Of a stretch of 64,000 nt of DNA, positions 8,696-17,470 are shown piece after piece (positions within the stretch are counted from its first letter, which is position 1; the number at the start of each line of letters is the position of its first letter). This DNA comes from Beijerinckia mobilis (GTDB lineage: Bacteria; Pseudomonadota; Alphaproteobacteria; Rhizobiales; Beijerinckiaceae). The translations under genes and the position numbers were made by a program. The notes beneath the pieces are model-generated. The model worked only from the letters and a program-made list of their open reading frames with translations. It made no database searches and was not told where the DNA came from. The stretch covers positions 124,001 through 188,000 of the forward strand of contig NZ_JQJH01000004.1 of assembly GCF_000745425.1 (NCBI RefSeq), given 5' to 3'.

Positions 8696-9523
8696 GTGCG
8701 GCCTTGTGCACTCTTTCAGGATTGCGCCGCAAAGGCTTTCGGAAGCGCACCCCCGAGGATAATTTCGGGGGCTTGTGGCTCGGGGGCTTGTGGCTTGTTT
8801 GACCGGCTTGCACATGGGCGAACTCATCGGCGAAGGCGTTTATTCCATTTTTGCTGCCGTGGCCGCGCAAACTGGCTGAGGCTTCTCGGGCTGATCCTTC
8901 TCCTATTGCCTGATCTGGCGCGAGCTGACGGAACGCCCGGCGATTTCGATTCCTATCTCTTTGCTCTCTCCTGGTCGCCGACCTATTGTTCCAGCCAGGC
9001 GGGTCAAAGGCGGAGATCGGACAGTGCGCAGCAATGCGCGCCGGGGCGTGGACTGGGCTTCGTCGTTCATGGGCTCTGGCCGCAATATGATCGGGGCTAT
9101 CCTTCCGCCTGCCAGCCGGGGGCGCCCGCGCCGTCCTGGTCCGTGTTGCGCGATTATGGCGATCTTTATCCCGATACGGGACTTGCGCGGCATGAATGGC
9201 GTGAACATGGAACCTGTTCAGGGAAAAGCCCCGTCGCTTATTTCGCTGATGTGCGTAGCGCCCGCGACATGATCATCATCCCGGAGGCTTTCCGGAATCC
9301 CGGCGCTGGCGATAAATCCTGGACGGCCAATACGATCAAGCGTGCCTTCGTCGACGCCAATCCGGGTCTTCGTAATGATATGCTGATGCTGGCCTGCCGG
9401 GGGGCACTGCTCAGCGAGGTCCGCATCTGCTTCTCGCGTGATTTGCGCCGCTTTCAATCCTGTCCACCCGCGAGCAGTCGCGGTTGCCGTGCCTTTGAGA
9501 TAAGCCTGCCCAATCCGCTCTGA
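8696..9523 (+). CDS. Secreted ribonuclease T2 family protein
   Basis: Endoribonuclease of the T2/RNase I family, acting in the periplasm or outside the cell. Both active-site blocks are present: CAS-1 as FVVHGLWPQY and CAS-2 as RHEWREHGTCSG, each with its catalytic histidine, and the usual cysteine pairs. A hydrophobic signal segment, WLRLLGLILLLLPDLARA, precedes the mature domain, which begins near DGTPGDFDSYLFALSWSP. The GTG at 8696 is the longest frame and leaves about 60 residues before the signal segment. Translation may instead begin nearer the TTG at 8795, so the start is uncertain. The enzyme class is secure. Confidence 0.88.
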   Translation: MRPCALFQDCAAKAFGSAPPRIISGACGSGACGLFDRLAHGRTHRRRRLFHFCCRGRANWLRLLGLILLLLPDLARADGTPGDFDSYLFALSWSPTYCSSQAGQRRRSDSAQQCAPGRGLGFVVHGLWPQYDRGYPSACQPGAPAPSWSVLRDYGDLYPDTGLARHEWREHGTCSGKSPVAYFADVRSARDMIIIPEAFRNPGAGDKSWTANTIKRAFVDANPGLRNDMLMLACRGALLSEVRICFSRDLRRFQSCPPASSRGCRAFEISLPNPL

Positions 9524-9543
9524 ATTTGGGCTGCGTCAAATAC

Positions 9544-9576
9544 CAAGCTTCAATGAACATGACTCATTGAAGCTTG
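9544..9576. repeat. Extragenic palindromic repeat, family 1 copy C
   Basis: Perfect inverted repeat with 13-base arms, CAAGCTTCAATGA (9544-9556) and TCATTGAAGCTTG (9564-9576), loop ACATGAC. It sits between the RNase T2 stop and rlmJ and covers the TTG at 9574, which argues that rlmJ starts downstream of it. It could double as the RNase T2 terminator. Confidence 0.65.
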
Positions 9577-9591
9577 CTGGATAGAGAAACC

Positions 9592-10449
9592 TTGAATTAC
9601 CGTCACGATTTCCATGCCGGCAATTTTGCCGACGTGTTCAAGCATATTCTGCTGACGCGTGTGCTGATCCATCTTGCCCAAAAGCCGAAACCCTATCGTG
9701 TCATCGATACACATGCCGGCAGCAGCCTTTACGATCTGACCGATGAACGGGCGGAAAAGACCGGTGAATGGCGTTCCGGCATTGCTCGCCTGCTTGCCAC
9801 TGATGTCGCGGCGGACTTTGGCGATGAAACAGCTGCGCTTCTCGAGCCTTACCTTGCTATCGTCACACCGCTTATCGAAGGAAACCCTCCGCTCTATCCG
9901 GGCTCGCCCTTCATTGCTCTGCGGTTGATGCGGCCGGATGACAAGCTGCAATGCTGTGAGTTGGAACCTGCCGCTGCCGAGAGGCTGAAAGCCAATTGCG
10001 GCAAGGACAAGAGATTTCGCCTTGCAGAGCTCGACGCTTATGTTGGGCTTCGTGCCTTCATACCGCCAGCGGAGCGGCGTGGACTCGTGCTGATCGATCC
10101 ACCCTTCGAGAGACCGGATGAATTTGAGGCACTGGGGCCCGCAGTTTTCGAAGCCTGGCGCAAATGGACGACCGGAATTTTTTTCATCTGGTATCCCGTG
10201 AAGGATCCAAGGCGGGTCGATCGCTTTTTTGCCGGGCTTTGCGAGAAGGGCGTGAAGCGGCTCCTGCGTCTCGAATTGCAGATCGCAGCTTCGATTCCCG
10301 ACGGTCCCTTGGCACGCACCGGGCTCGCCATCATCAATCCCCCCTTTGGTTTTGACGCACAGGCCGAGCGCCTCCTGCCGGCACTCGCCTCACCTCTGTC
10401 CAATAGACAGAGTGGGTCCTACGTGGTGGAATGGAAGAGCGGCGAGTAA
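9592..10449 (+). CDS. rlmJ: 23S rRNA (adenine2030-N6)-methyltransferase
   Basis: 285-residue S-adenosylmethionine-dependent enzyme that methylates A2030 of 23S rRNA. It opens with the diagnostic NYRHDFHAGNFADVFKHILL. It contains VIDTHAGSSLYDL (SAM-binding motif I, about 38-50), GSPFIALRLMRPDDKLQCCEL and the catalytic VLIDPPFERPDEF (DPPF motif, about 165-177). Length is close to E. coli RlmJ (280). The TTG at 9592 gives the family N-terminus; an upstream TTG at 9574 lies inside a repeat. Apparently monocistronic. Confidence 0.9.
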   Translation: MNYRHDFHAGNFADVFKHILLTRVLIHLAQKPKPYRVIDTHAGSSLYDLTDERAEKTGEWRSGIARLLATDVAADFGDETAALLEPYLAIVTPLIEGNPPLYPGSPFIALRLMRPDDKLQCCELEPAAAERLKANCGKDKRFRLAELDAYVGLRAFIPPAERRGLVLIDPPFERPDEFEALGPAVFEAWRKWTTGIFFIWYPVKDPRRVDRFFAGLCEKGVKRLLRLELQIAASIPDGPLARTGLAIINPPFGFDAQAERLLPALASPLSNRQSGSYVVEWKSGE

Positions 10450-10741
10450 TCTCGCGCAAAATTGATCAAACCGAACCATGCGTCTAAACTCAACGCGGGC
10501 TCGGGTATTGATGTTAAAGCCGAAGCGCGGGTGGAGGCCGTCCTCCGGTACTATGGCGAGCCTTGGGTGCAAACCGGTCGCGACGTCCAGTGTCTCGATG
10601 CCGGAGATCATCCAGGAGCTAAGGCACTGTTTCGCTTTGGCTCGCTCGATTATTGCGGAATCAGGAATTTCAATAGCAGGAAATAGATCGCGGGAATCCG
10701 TAGACAAATCGGCAAAGTCGCGATCAGAGAAGGAAAGCGCC
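10450..10741. other. Leader region of the cold-shock gene, otherwise featureless
   Basis: This 292-base stretch lies between rlmJ and the cold-shock gene. Short ORFs cross it on both strands (for example 10462-10686 on the plus strand), but none has a ribosome site or family signature. It may include a long 5' leader, which cold-shock genes often have, but no specific element was recognised. Confidence 0.35.
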
Positions 10742-10954
10742 ATGCCGCAGCAGGGAACTGTGAAATTTTTTAATTCGGACAAAGGCTACGGTTTTATCAA
10801 GCCTGATGATGGGGGACGCGATATTTTCGTCCATATTACTGCAGTCGAGCGGGCGGGCCTGCAATCACTGCTTGAGGGGCAGCGGCTTTCCTATGAGGTC
10901 GAGCCAGACAAGAAAGGCAAGGGACCGAAAGCGGTCGAGCTGAAGCTCGACTGA
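10742..10954 (+). CDS. Cold-shock domain protein (CspA family)
   Basis: 70-residue single-domain nucleic-acid chaperone that binds single-stranded RNA or DNA. Both RNA-binding motifs are intact: RNP1 as KGYGFIKP (about 14-21) and RNP2 as DIFVHIT (about 29-35). It begins with the standard TVKFFN strand, has the usual length, and is preceded by AGAAGGAAAG. Which Csp subtype it is, and whether it is cold-induced, cannot be read here. Confidence 0.93.
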   Translation: MPQQGTVKFFNSDKGYGFIKPDDGGRDIFVHITAVERAGLQSLLEGQRLSYEVEPDKKGKGPKAVELKLD

Positions 10955-11163
10955 TTTCCAGGTCTCAATGGAAAGCAAACTGGGCGCCATCTATTACGTT
11001 GGCGTTCCATTCCAGGTTTCTGTCGCCAATAATACCAACAGAACTTCACCTTTTCTCTAATCATTACAGCAACTTCAACATTGATGAAATTGATTCGCCC
11101 TGCACGATATCTGGAGATAAATCATCTTATTCTTTGGATCAGAAGCGAATCAGTGCATCTTGT

Positions 11164-12036
11164 TTAATCGCGGGCGGTATCGACCAGGCCTTGGCTGGTG
11201 ATGATGACCCAACCCTGTCCGCGTTTCTCGATGGATTGGACGCGGCCAGCCCCGGGAATGATTTCGCCACGCGCGACCTGCAGCGCTCCTCTCTTCCCTT
11301 CAACCAAAGCGATACCCTGATAGACATCGCGAACCACCCAGCTGGAAATCAGCGCTGGTTGTTTTGCCGACGCCCGGTTTTCCTCGTCGCGGACGGGATG
11401 GTCCGCTCGGCCGGATGCAAGACTTTTTCCGGGAGCATTTTTGGCGATGGCTGTCACGCTATCCGCCGCATTATAGGCTGCCGTCGTTTGGTTTTCGCTT
11501 GCGTGTTTTTGTCCCGCTTCGGTCTGACGGGCGATTGTCGTGCGTAAACCCTGCATCTCAGAGGCGTCTTCACTGACTGTTCGATTCAGCCTGTCGACAT
11601 CCTGTTTGAGAGCATGAATCTCCTGCCGCAAGCTTTCGATCGTGTCGCGTTGCCCGGCGGCCTGTGTGATTGAAGAGGTCGCTCCCTCCGGCTGGGGGGA
11701 TGGCCGTTTGGAAAGAAGATGAGCCGCGCCGATATAGCCGAGGCCGAGCAAACAGACGATCATGGCCACCTGGGAGAGGCGGCCAAACAACTTGTCTGCG
11801 AGGGATTCGGACTGAGGCGCAGATTCGGTATCGCGAAGCGAAAAGGAGAGAGTGTTCTCGGTGGGGTCGGGCCCGTCGTCAGGCCCGAAATGGGACTCAT
11901 CATCGCAAGGATGGGCCTCGCTCTTCGTGCTTCTTTCGGCAGAGGCCTCGGTCGATCCTTCCGAGAGAGACCTGTCTGGTCCTGTCAGCCGGAAAAGGGA
12001 AGGATCAGGCGGAGAGGAAGGAGCGGCATCATCCAT
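11164..12036 (-). CDS. Single-pass membrane protein with coiled coil, unknown function
   Basis: 290-residue protein with no family name I can give. An acidic, disordered N-terminal cytoplasmic region (1-80) is followed by one membrane helix (VAMIVCLLGLGYIGAAHLL, about 89-107), a heptad-like coiled coil (IESLRQEIHALKQDVDRLNRTV, about 133-154), a low-complexity linker and a C-terminal globular piece (about 230-290) containing WVVRDVYQGIALVEGKRG and PGAGRVQSIEKRGQGW. A short beta-rich tail of this type after a coiled coil suggests an envelope scaffold or secretion accessory. It converges on the cold-shock gene. Confidence 0.6.
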   Translation of the reverse strand: MDDAAPSSPPDPSLFRLTGPDRSLSEGSTEASAERSTKSEAHPCDDESHFGPDDGPDPTENTLSFSLRDTESAPQSESLADKLFGRLSQVAMIVCLLGLGYIGAAHLLSKRPSPQPEGATSSITQAAGQRDTIESLRQEIHALKQDVDRLNRTVSEDASEMQGLRTTIARQTEAGQKHASENQTTAAYNAADSVTAIAKNAPGKSLASGRADHPVRDEENRASAKQPALISSWVVRDVYQGIALVEGKRGALQVARGEIIPGAGRVQSIEKRGQGWVIITSQGLVDTARD

Positions 12037-12502
12037 GTTCGCTTTCCCTGACGGATACGATGACTTTACTTGTTTTAGCTTAAATTTTTATTAAATATGC
12101 CCGTATCTTTGCGGGCTGAGGGCATTTTTTAACGATATTGAATCGCTTCGCGATTCCATTGGTTTGAAAAAGCTCGATCCAGGATCCAGCTTCGCACAGG
12201 GTTTCTGAATGCCACTTGAAGCGGTGCATGAAAACCAGACCATTGTTTTTGGACATACGACCCAGGGCGATGGGATCCCGTGATAATGACGGTGGCTTGT
12301 GGATGGCAGCATCCTGGACGGGTGCCCAAGGCAGCCGGTTGCCCCCGGTCTAAGGAAATGTCGTAGGTGATCGATAGGATCGAAACGGTTCGTCTCTTTC
12401 GCCCTTCAACGTCTTTTGAGGGTGAAACGGCGAGCAAACTCCGGAGCGGCCCGAACCGTCGTGGTGTTCACGGGTTGTGTTCCGGAATAGAGGAGTTGCG
12501 AA
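12037..12502. other. Gene-free stretch
   Basis: 466 bases between the divergent coiled-coil gene and the small secreted protein. It has an A+T-rich start, a small hairpin GAATCG-CTTCG-CGATTC at 12140-12156 and a CGATCCAGGATCC repeat near 12174-12186. Short ORFs on the minus strand have no support. The right end must carry the promoter of the 12503 gene. Confidence 0.4.
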
Positions 12503-12748
12503 ATGGCTAAAGCCCTGTGTCTCGGCTTGGTTCTCACCCTTTCCGGGGTAGGCTCGGTGCTTGCGCAATCAGGCAATAATACGGCGGCGCCAGACCCGAG
12601 CAGGCTGCTGCGCGGACGCAATATCACGGCCACAGGTGCGACAGTGCCCAATCCCGGCATGCCGCAAGGCAGCGGGCCGACGCAACTGGATCTCAATATT
12701 CAGCGCCGCGATGACAAGGAAATGAATATCTGCACGAATTGCGATTGA
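12503..12748 (+). CDS. Small secreted protein with C-terminal CxxC
   Basis: 81-residue protein, unrecognised. A clear signal peptide (MAKALCLGLVLTLSGVGSVLA, cleavage after VLA-Q) leaves a mature peptide of about 60 residues rich in Asn, Pro, Gly and Arg, ending ICTNCD. The ribosome site AGAGGAGTTGCG fits the ATG. The lone CxxC at the C-terminus could bind metal or form a disulfide. It precedes mtnA in the same direction with a 109-base gap. Confidence 0.6.
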   Translation: MAKALCLGLVLTLSGVGSVLAQSGNNTAAPDPSRLLRGRNITATGATVPNPGMPQGSGPTQLDLNIQRRDDKEMNICTNCD

Positions 12749-12857
12749 CCGTTGGCGATCGTTCGACGGCGGATGATTTTCTTGCGGGCGTGATGGGTTG
12801 CGCCATGATCCTATGCTATCTGCTTGCCGCGTGAGGCTAAAAGCAGGAGCAGGCGGA

Positions 12858-13955
12858 ATGCGCGTCGATGGAAAACCCTTCACCTCGATCTGGCCGGAGC
12901 CCGATGGGTCCTGGGTCAACATTATCGACCAGACGCAATTGCCGCATGTCTTTCACATTGCGCAATTGCATAATCTGGAAGAGGCTGCCCATGCCATCAA
13001 GGCGATGCTGGTGCGCGGCGCGCCGCTGATCGGTGTGACAGCGGCCTATGGCCTTGCACTCGCCTTGCGCAAAGGGGCTTCCGACGCGGAATTGCGGGAA
13101 GCAAGTACCGTCTTGCGCGCGACGCGGCCAACGGCGGTCAATCTGCAATGGGCGCTCGAGGCAATGGCGGCGAAGCTTCTCGGCCTGCCCGCCAGCGAAC
13201 GTGCCGAGGCCGCGTGGAAACATGCCGGCGTCTTGGCGGATGAAGATATTGTCCTCTGCGAAGCGATGGGCGATCATGGTTTCGCCCTCATCAAGACCAT
13301 TGCCGAGCGCAAGCAGGGTGGCAGGGTGAATATACTCACCCATTGCAATGCCGGCTGGCTCGCCACTGTCGATTGGGGCACGGCGACGGCGCCGATGTAC
13401 AAGGCGCAGGATGCCGGAATTGATATTCATGTCTATGTCGATGAAACCCGGCCGCGCAATCAGGGCGCTTCATTGACGGCCTGGGAACTTGGCCAGCATG
13501 GCGTGCCGCATACGGTCATCGTCGATAATGCCGGTGGCCATATTATGCAGCACGGCCTTGTCGATCTCGTCATTGTCGGTACAGACCGCACGACTGCGAG
13601 CGGCGACGTCTGCAACAAGATCGGTACTTATCTCAAGGCTCTGGCGGCTTTCGACAATCAGATTCCCTTCTATGTCTGCGCACCATCGCCGTCGATTGAT
13701 TTCACTTTGTCCGACGGTGTCCGCGAAATCCCGATCGAGGAACGCGCCTCCGATGAGGTGACACATTTGAAGGGCATGACGGGCGATGGGAAAATCGAGA
13801 CGATCCGCATCACGCCGGCGAAAAGCCCAGCTGCCAATTATGCTTTCGATGTGACGCCTGCCAGGCTGGTGACGGGACTCATCACCGAGCGTGGAGTCAT
13901 TGCCGCGAATCGGGAGGCTTTGGCTAAGGCCTTTCCCGAGCGTGCGCTGCCGTGA
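12858..13955 (+). CDS. mtnA: S-methyl-5-thioribose-1-phosphate isomerase
   Basis: 365-residue eIF2B-like isomerase that converts 5-methylthioribose-1-phosphate to the ribulose form in methionine salvage. The catalytic cysteine is in ILTHCNAGWLAT, and the catalytic aspartate is in VIVGTDRTTASGDVCNKIGTY. The phosphate-binding MLVRGAPLIGVTAAYG is near the N-terminus (about 55-70). The ATG at 12858 follows GGAGCAGGCGGA and gives the family length; the longer frame from 12798 adds 20 residues without support. It overlaps the next gene by one base (TGATG). No other methionine-salvage gene is nearby. Confidence 0.93.
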   Translation: MRVDGKPFTSIWPEPDGSWVNIIDQTQLPHVFHIAQLHNLEEAAHAIKAMLVRGAPLIGVTAAYGLALALRKGASDAELREASTVLRATRPTAVNLQWALEAMAAKLLGLPASERAEAAWKHAGVLADEDIVLCEAMGDHGFALIKTIAERKQGGRVNILTHCNAGWLATVDWGTATAPMYKAQDAGIDIHVYVDETRPRNQGASLTAWELGQHGVPHTVIVDNAGGHIMQHGLVDLVIVGTDRTTASGDVCNKIGTYLKALAAFDNQIPFYVCAPSPSIDFTLSDGVREIPIEERASDEVTHLKGMTGDGKIETIRITPAKSPAANYAFDVTPARLVTGLITERGVIAANREALAKAFPERALP

Positions 13956-15205
13956 TGAATGCATCGATTGCGATCTGGGGTATCACTGCATTGTCTATCG
14001 CCGGAGTGATCCTCCGGCCTTTTCAGCTGCCGGAGGTGATATGGGCGGTGACCGGTGCCGGGCTGCTCGTCATCCTGCATCTCGTGACACCGCATACGGC
14101 GCTGCTCGGTATCGCCGAGGGGATCGATGTCTATCTCTTCCTCACGGGCATGATGCTGCTTGCCGAGATTGCCCGGCGTGAGGGCCTCTTCGATTGGCTT
14201 GCCGGACATGTCGCAATTGCCGCGCGCGGATCCGGCTCGCGGCTTTTCGCATTATTGTATGTCGCCGGCATCGGGGTGACGGTCATTCTGTCGAATGATG
14301 CGACGGCGGTCGTGCTCACGCCGGCCGTCGTCGCCGCTACGCGGGCGGCGAAGGTGCAACATCCGCTGCCCTATCTTCTCATCTGCGCCTTCATCGCCAA
14401 TGCAGCGAGCTTCGTCTTGCCGATTTCCAATCCAGCCAATCTGGTGATCTACGGCAAATCGATGCCGCCGCTGCTTGATTGGCTACGATCCTTTCTCCCA
14501 GCCTCGCTTATCGCCATAGCGACGACTTATGGCCTCCTGTTTCTCAGCCAGCACAAGCAGATTCGCCAACCCGTCGTCAGCACGATCACTGTGCCGCGAT
14601 TGAACGGGGGTGGGATCGCAGCGGCGGCTGGTATCGGCGCTACAGTGGTCGTACTCATCATTTCCTCGGCCATGGGTTGGCAGCTTGGCCTGCCGACGGC
14701 GATCGCAGGAGTGGTGACAGTGACGCTGGTTCTCCTTCAACAGCGCACCTCGCCGTTTCCACTGCTGCGCGGCATTTCCTGGGGCGTGCTACCGCTCGTC
14801 GCCGGGCTCTTCGTTCTTGTCGAGGCTTTGGCACAAACGGGCGTCATCGATTTACTCGCCACCTTGCTGCAGCAGCAGGCAAATGTGGCGCTGGGGAAGG
14901 CGTCTTTTGCGGCGGGGAGCCTGATCGGCTTCGGCAGCAACCTCGTCAACAATCTTCCAGCCGGCCTTCTGGCTGCGCGCGCTATCGATCAGGCACCTTT
15001 ATCGCCACTCATGACTCGCTCCTTGCTAGTTGGTGTCGATCTCGGCCCCAACCTTTCAGTCACGGGTTCACTCGCCACCATCCTCTGGCTCGTTGCCCTG
15101 CGACGCGAGGGGATCAAGGTTGGTACCTGGGATTTTTTGAAGCTCGGTTTCATCGTCATGCCGCTGCCGCTCTTTCTGGCGCTTCTCGCGACTTTGGTCA
15201 GTTAG
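13955..15205 (+). CDS. ArsB/SLC13-type anion transporter
   Basis: 416-residue integral membrane protein of the ion transporter (ArsB/NhaD/CitT) superfamily, about 10-12 helices. Motifs include VILSNDATAVVLTPAVVAATR (about 109-129) and FVLPISNPANLVIYG (about 151-165), typical of arsenite-pump-like members, with a symmetric second half containing IGFGSNLVNNLPAGLLAARAI. Translation is coupled to mtnA through TGATG, so it may move a sulfur metabolite or an organic anion rather than arsenite. No arsR, arsC or arsA is adjacent. The superfamily is sure; the substrate is not. Confidence 0.78.
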   Translation: MNASIAIWGITALSIAGVILRPFQLPEVIWAVTGAGLLVILHLVTPHTALLGIAEGIDVYLFLTGMMLLAEIARREGLFDWLAGHVAIAARGSGSRLFALLYVAGIGVTVILSNDATAVVLTPAVVAATRAAKVQHPLPYLLICAFIANAASFVLPISNPANLVIYGKSMPPLLDWLRSFLPASLIAIATTYGLLFLSQHKQIRQPVVSTITVPRLNGGGIAAAAGIGATVVVLIISSAMGWQLGLPTAIAGVVTVTLVLLQQRTSPFPLLRGISWGVLPLVAGLFVLVEALAQTGVIDLLATLLQQQANVALGKASFAAGSLIGFGSNLVNNLPAGLLAARAIDQAPLSPLMTRSLLVGVDLGPNLSVTGSLATILWLVALRREGIKVGTWDFLKLGFIVMPLPLFLALLATLVS

Positions 15206-15241
15206 AATGACAGGCGTCAAGACTCCCTGATAGATACAGGT

Positions 15242-15400
15242 TCAGAAGTCGTCCCGCGCGTCGTTTACCGCTGAAGCCGCGCGTTGGGCGATTGCCGGGA
15301 AGATCTCATGCAGCCATATCTCGATCGCTTCAGGATCGCGCTGACAGGTGCCGAGCAAAGGTTTCTGTGATGTCACCTATTGGTCTAGCAGTGTGCCAAC
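15242..15400 (-). pseudogene. IS630-like transposase remnant
   Basis: One minus-strand frame reads VGTLLDQ, a stop, then VTSQKPLLGTCQRDPEAIE and IWLHEIFPAIAQRAA. This matches the spacing and wording of the helix-turn-helix to catalytic-domain junction of IS630 transposases (LGLTPQKPL...Y..DPEAV..WL...YPAI..RA). An in-frame stop at the TAG just before VTSQ, and loss of the DDE domain after about 45 residues, show it is dead. No terminal repeats were found. Confidence 0.5.
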
Positions 15401-15633
15401 GGTCATCATCCGCATCGGGGTGCCGAAGATTGTGATCGCGTGATGATACTCGCCTGTCATCTTGATCTGCGATCGACGAACAAGTTATTTGTGTTTCTAT
15501 TCAGCGGCCTCAAGGCCATGCGGTATGCCATGGGGCTAACGGTTTTCCGGCACTGACGAGCCTAAGTACCCGAATAATGTATCGTGCTCGTATTCAGTCT
15601 GGAATAGACCTCTTCCCTACAATAGCGCCATGA

Positions 15634-15846
15634 CGCGATAGCCGAACAGGGCAATTCCTTCGGACGCCTGACCCTGGCCGCCGCTTGTTGTTCCAAGCGG
15701 GAACCCAGCTTGAAATCAAGGACAAATATGGACTGACTCCGCTGCTCTCAGCAGAAAACGAAGAAACTGCAATAGGTTTGATCGAAGCAGCAGCCGATTT
15801 TTCCACGAAATCGAATGACGGAGGGACAGTCGAAGATTACGACTGA
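15634..15846 (+). pseudogene. Ankyrin-repeat protein remnant
   Basis: The frame after the stop at 15631 reads LLFQAGTQLEIKDKYGLTPLL, then AIGLIEAAADFSTKSNDGGT, ending at 15846. LEIKDKYGLTPLL is a canonical ankyrin beta-hairpin and helix start, and the second unit is degenerate. There is no start codon with a ribosome site, so this is most likely the 3' end of a decayed ankyrin gene. The rest of 15206-16096 (891 bases) holds only the IS630 remnant and a perfect 8-base inverted repeat (GTGCGGAC/GTCCGCAC at 15993-16000 and 16014-16021) downstream of the acyltransferase gene. Confidence 0.4.
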
Positions 15847-16096
15847 GCGCCGAACCATACAAGGATTCTTGCCCTCTAGCATAAAGGACGTGATGAACAA
15901 TCAATCCAATGAGACCTGGTATGGCGGAGTTTTTTTGTTTGTGTTGTAGACGAAGGCCTCTCTTCTCATTCTTGATTGTTTGGCCTCAATGTGTGCGGAC
16001 ACAACTCAATTGCGTCCGCACGATCGAAAGATATCATGTAAATCGTACGCTTCTTCTATAGTGGAGAAGTCAGAATATCCCGGTTTCTCGACTTCC

Positions 16097-17296
16097 TTAA
16101 ACTGGCAAGCTTTGAGAAACGATCGGGCTGTTCTCCTGTTGATTGAGAGGATTCCTGGAGGATCTCAATCGTTGATTGAGAAAGCCGAGAATTGGCCGCT
16201 CGACATAATGGTGCAGGAAAAGAGCAGAAACGACACTAATGATGATCATGATGGAATAGGCAATCTCAGGCCGCGCAAAGGGTTTCAGGGCAGGGGCCAG
16301 CAGGATTTTTGTCACGACCGACGTCATTGGTTCGTGAATGAGGTAAAGGACATAGGAGGCTCCGCCCAGAACACCCAAAGTGCTATCGAGCAAGGGACGC
16401 GGTTTGTTCGGTATGATGAGGAGCGCCAGCATGATAGAGCTGTAGATTGTAAAATAGGAGAGTGTGAGCCGGGCGCTGCTGCCTAGAACGCTCGAGCCGC
16501 TACGCGCTTCTCCTATAAACAGAGTAATAAGTGCGAGGAGAGCGGGGACGGATAGCCCAAGCAATACGGGCCTCATTTTTCCAAAATACCTGCTTTGTGA
16601 AAGCACCGCGACCGCGATACCAAATATGAAACCGAAATTGTAAAACCCAAAGAATTTGTTTATCGGCAACATATAATCCTGCGGTGTCAACCCAAAGATC
16701 AGTGTGATGAAACACGCTCCTTGCCACAAGCCTAGGGCCGCGAAACCAACTTTGATATTATAGAGGACCAATCCGAACACGAGGTAGAAAATAACCTCAT
16801 GCTGCAGCGTCCAGGCGGGAGCAAGGGTGAGCAGGCCGGATCGAGGAATAAGCAGCAGATCGGTTATATATTTGAAAAATGTAAGTGCTCTGTCAGCACC
16901 GAGACTTGGAACGAAGAGAAATAACGCGCCGAGGGGAACGACTACGAGCCAGAACATGGGCAGCACGCGGATAGCGCGCTTGCGATAGAAGGTTCCTAGC
17001 CGACTCGGCTGGCCAAAATCACGCCGATGCGCGGTGAAGATAATAAACCCGCTGAGAACAAAGAAGAATTCGACTCCGGAATGGCCGCCATTGAAAATTC
17101 TTCCGCCTGGCATCACGCCGAAATATTTTTCAATCGCGCCATATGTATGGAATAAACAGACCAGAAGCGCCGCTATGCCGCGTCCATATTGCAGGGTACG
17201 GATTTCCGAACGCCGTGATGGAGAAGGTTGCGTAGTCTTTACGGCCAAAATTGGATCGATCAGATTTTCACGCGCCATGACGCTCTCATCTTGCAT
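16097..17296 (-). CDS. Acyltransferase-3 family membrane O-acyltransferase
   Basis: 399-residue integral membrane protein with about ten helices, of the OafA/NodX acyltransferase-3 family, which moves acyl groups across or onto surface carbohydrate. The N-terminus carries RTLQYGRGIAALLVCLFHTYG with the catalytic-type histidine in the first helix and HSGVEFFFVLSGFIIF in the second (about 72-87). The C-terminus has YVLYLIHEP. It is followed downstream only by decayed DNA, and upstream on the same strand, 174 bases away, by two SGNH hydrolase genes. Likely role: O-acetylation of the exopolysaccharide made by the GT genes. Confidence 0.85.
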   Translation of the reverse strand: MQDESVMARENLIDPILAVKTTQPSPSRRSEIRTLQYGRGIAALLVCLFHTYGAIEKYFGVMPGGRIFNGGHSGVEFFFVLSGFIIFTAHRRDFGQPSRLGTFYRKRAIRVLPMFWLVVVPLGALFLFVPSLGADRALTFFKYITDLLLIPRSGLLTLAPAWTLQHEVIFYLVFGLVLYNIKVGFAALGLWQGACFITLIFGLTPQDYMLPINKFFGFYNFGFIFGIAVAVLSQSRYFGKMRPVLLGLSVPALLALITLFIGEARSGSSVLGSSARLTLSYFTIYSSIMLALLIIPNKPRPLLDSTLGVLGGASYVLYLIHEPMTSVVTKILLAPALKPFARPEIAYSIMIIISVVSALFLHHYVERPILGFLNQRLRSSRNPLNQQENSPIVSQSLPV

Positions 17297-17470
17297 TGAG
17301 CGGTTCCAATCATTTCAATTATAATGATAATTATATGACGATTCTTTGATTTAAATCTAGTCAGTTATTCCTTCACTTGACGTGCGAGACAATTCTGCAG
17401 CCTATTTTGTTGGATGGTGCTTAAAACCTGCGAAACTTTTCATGAACAGCGGGGTGATATCGGTATGCTG

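Noticed and set aside
10462-10686. 74-residue ORF upstream of the cold-shock gene
   Set aside because: No ribosome site, no family wording, and opposite-strand ORFs of similar quality overlap it.
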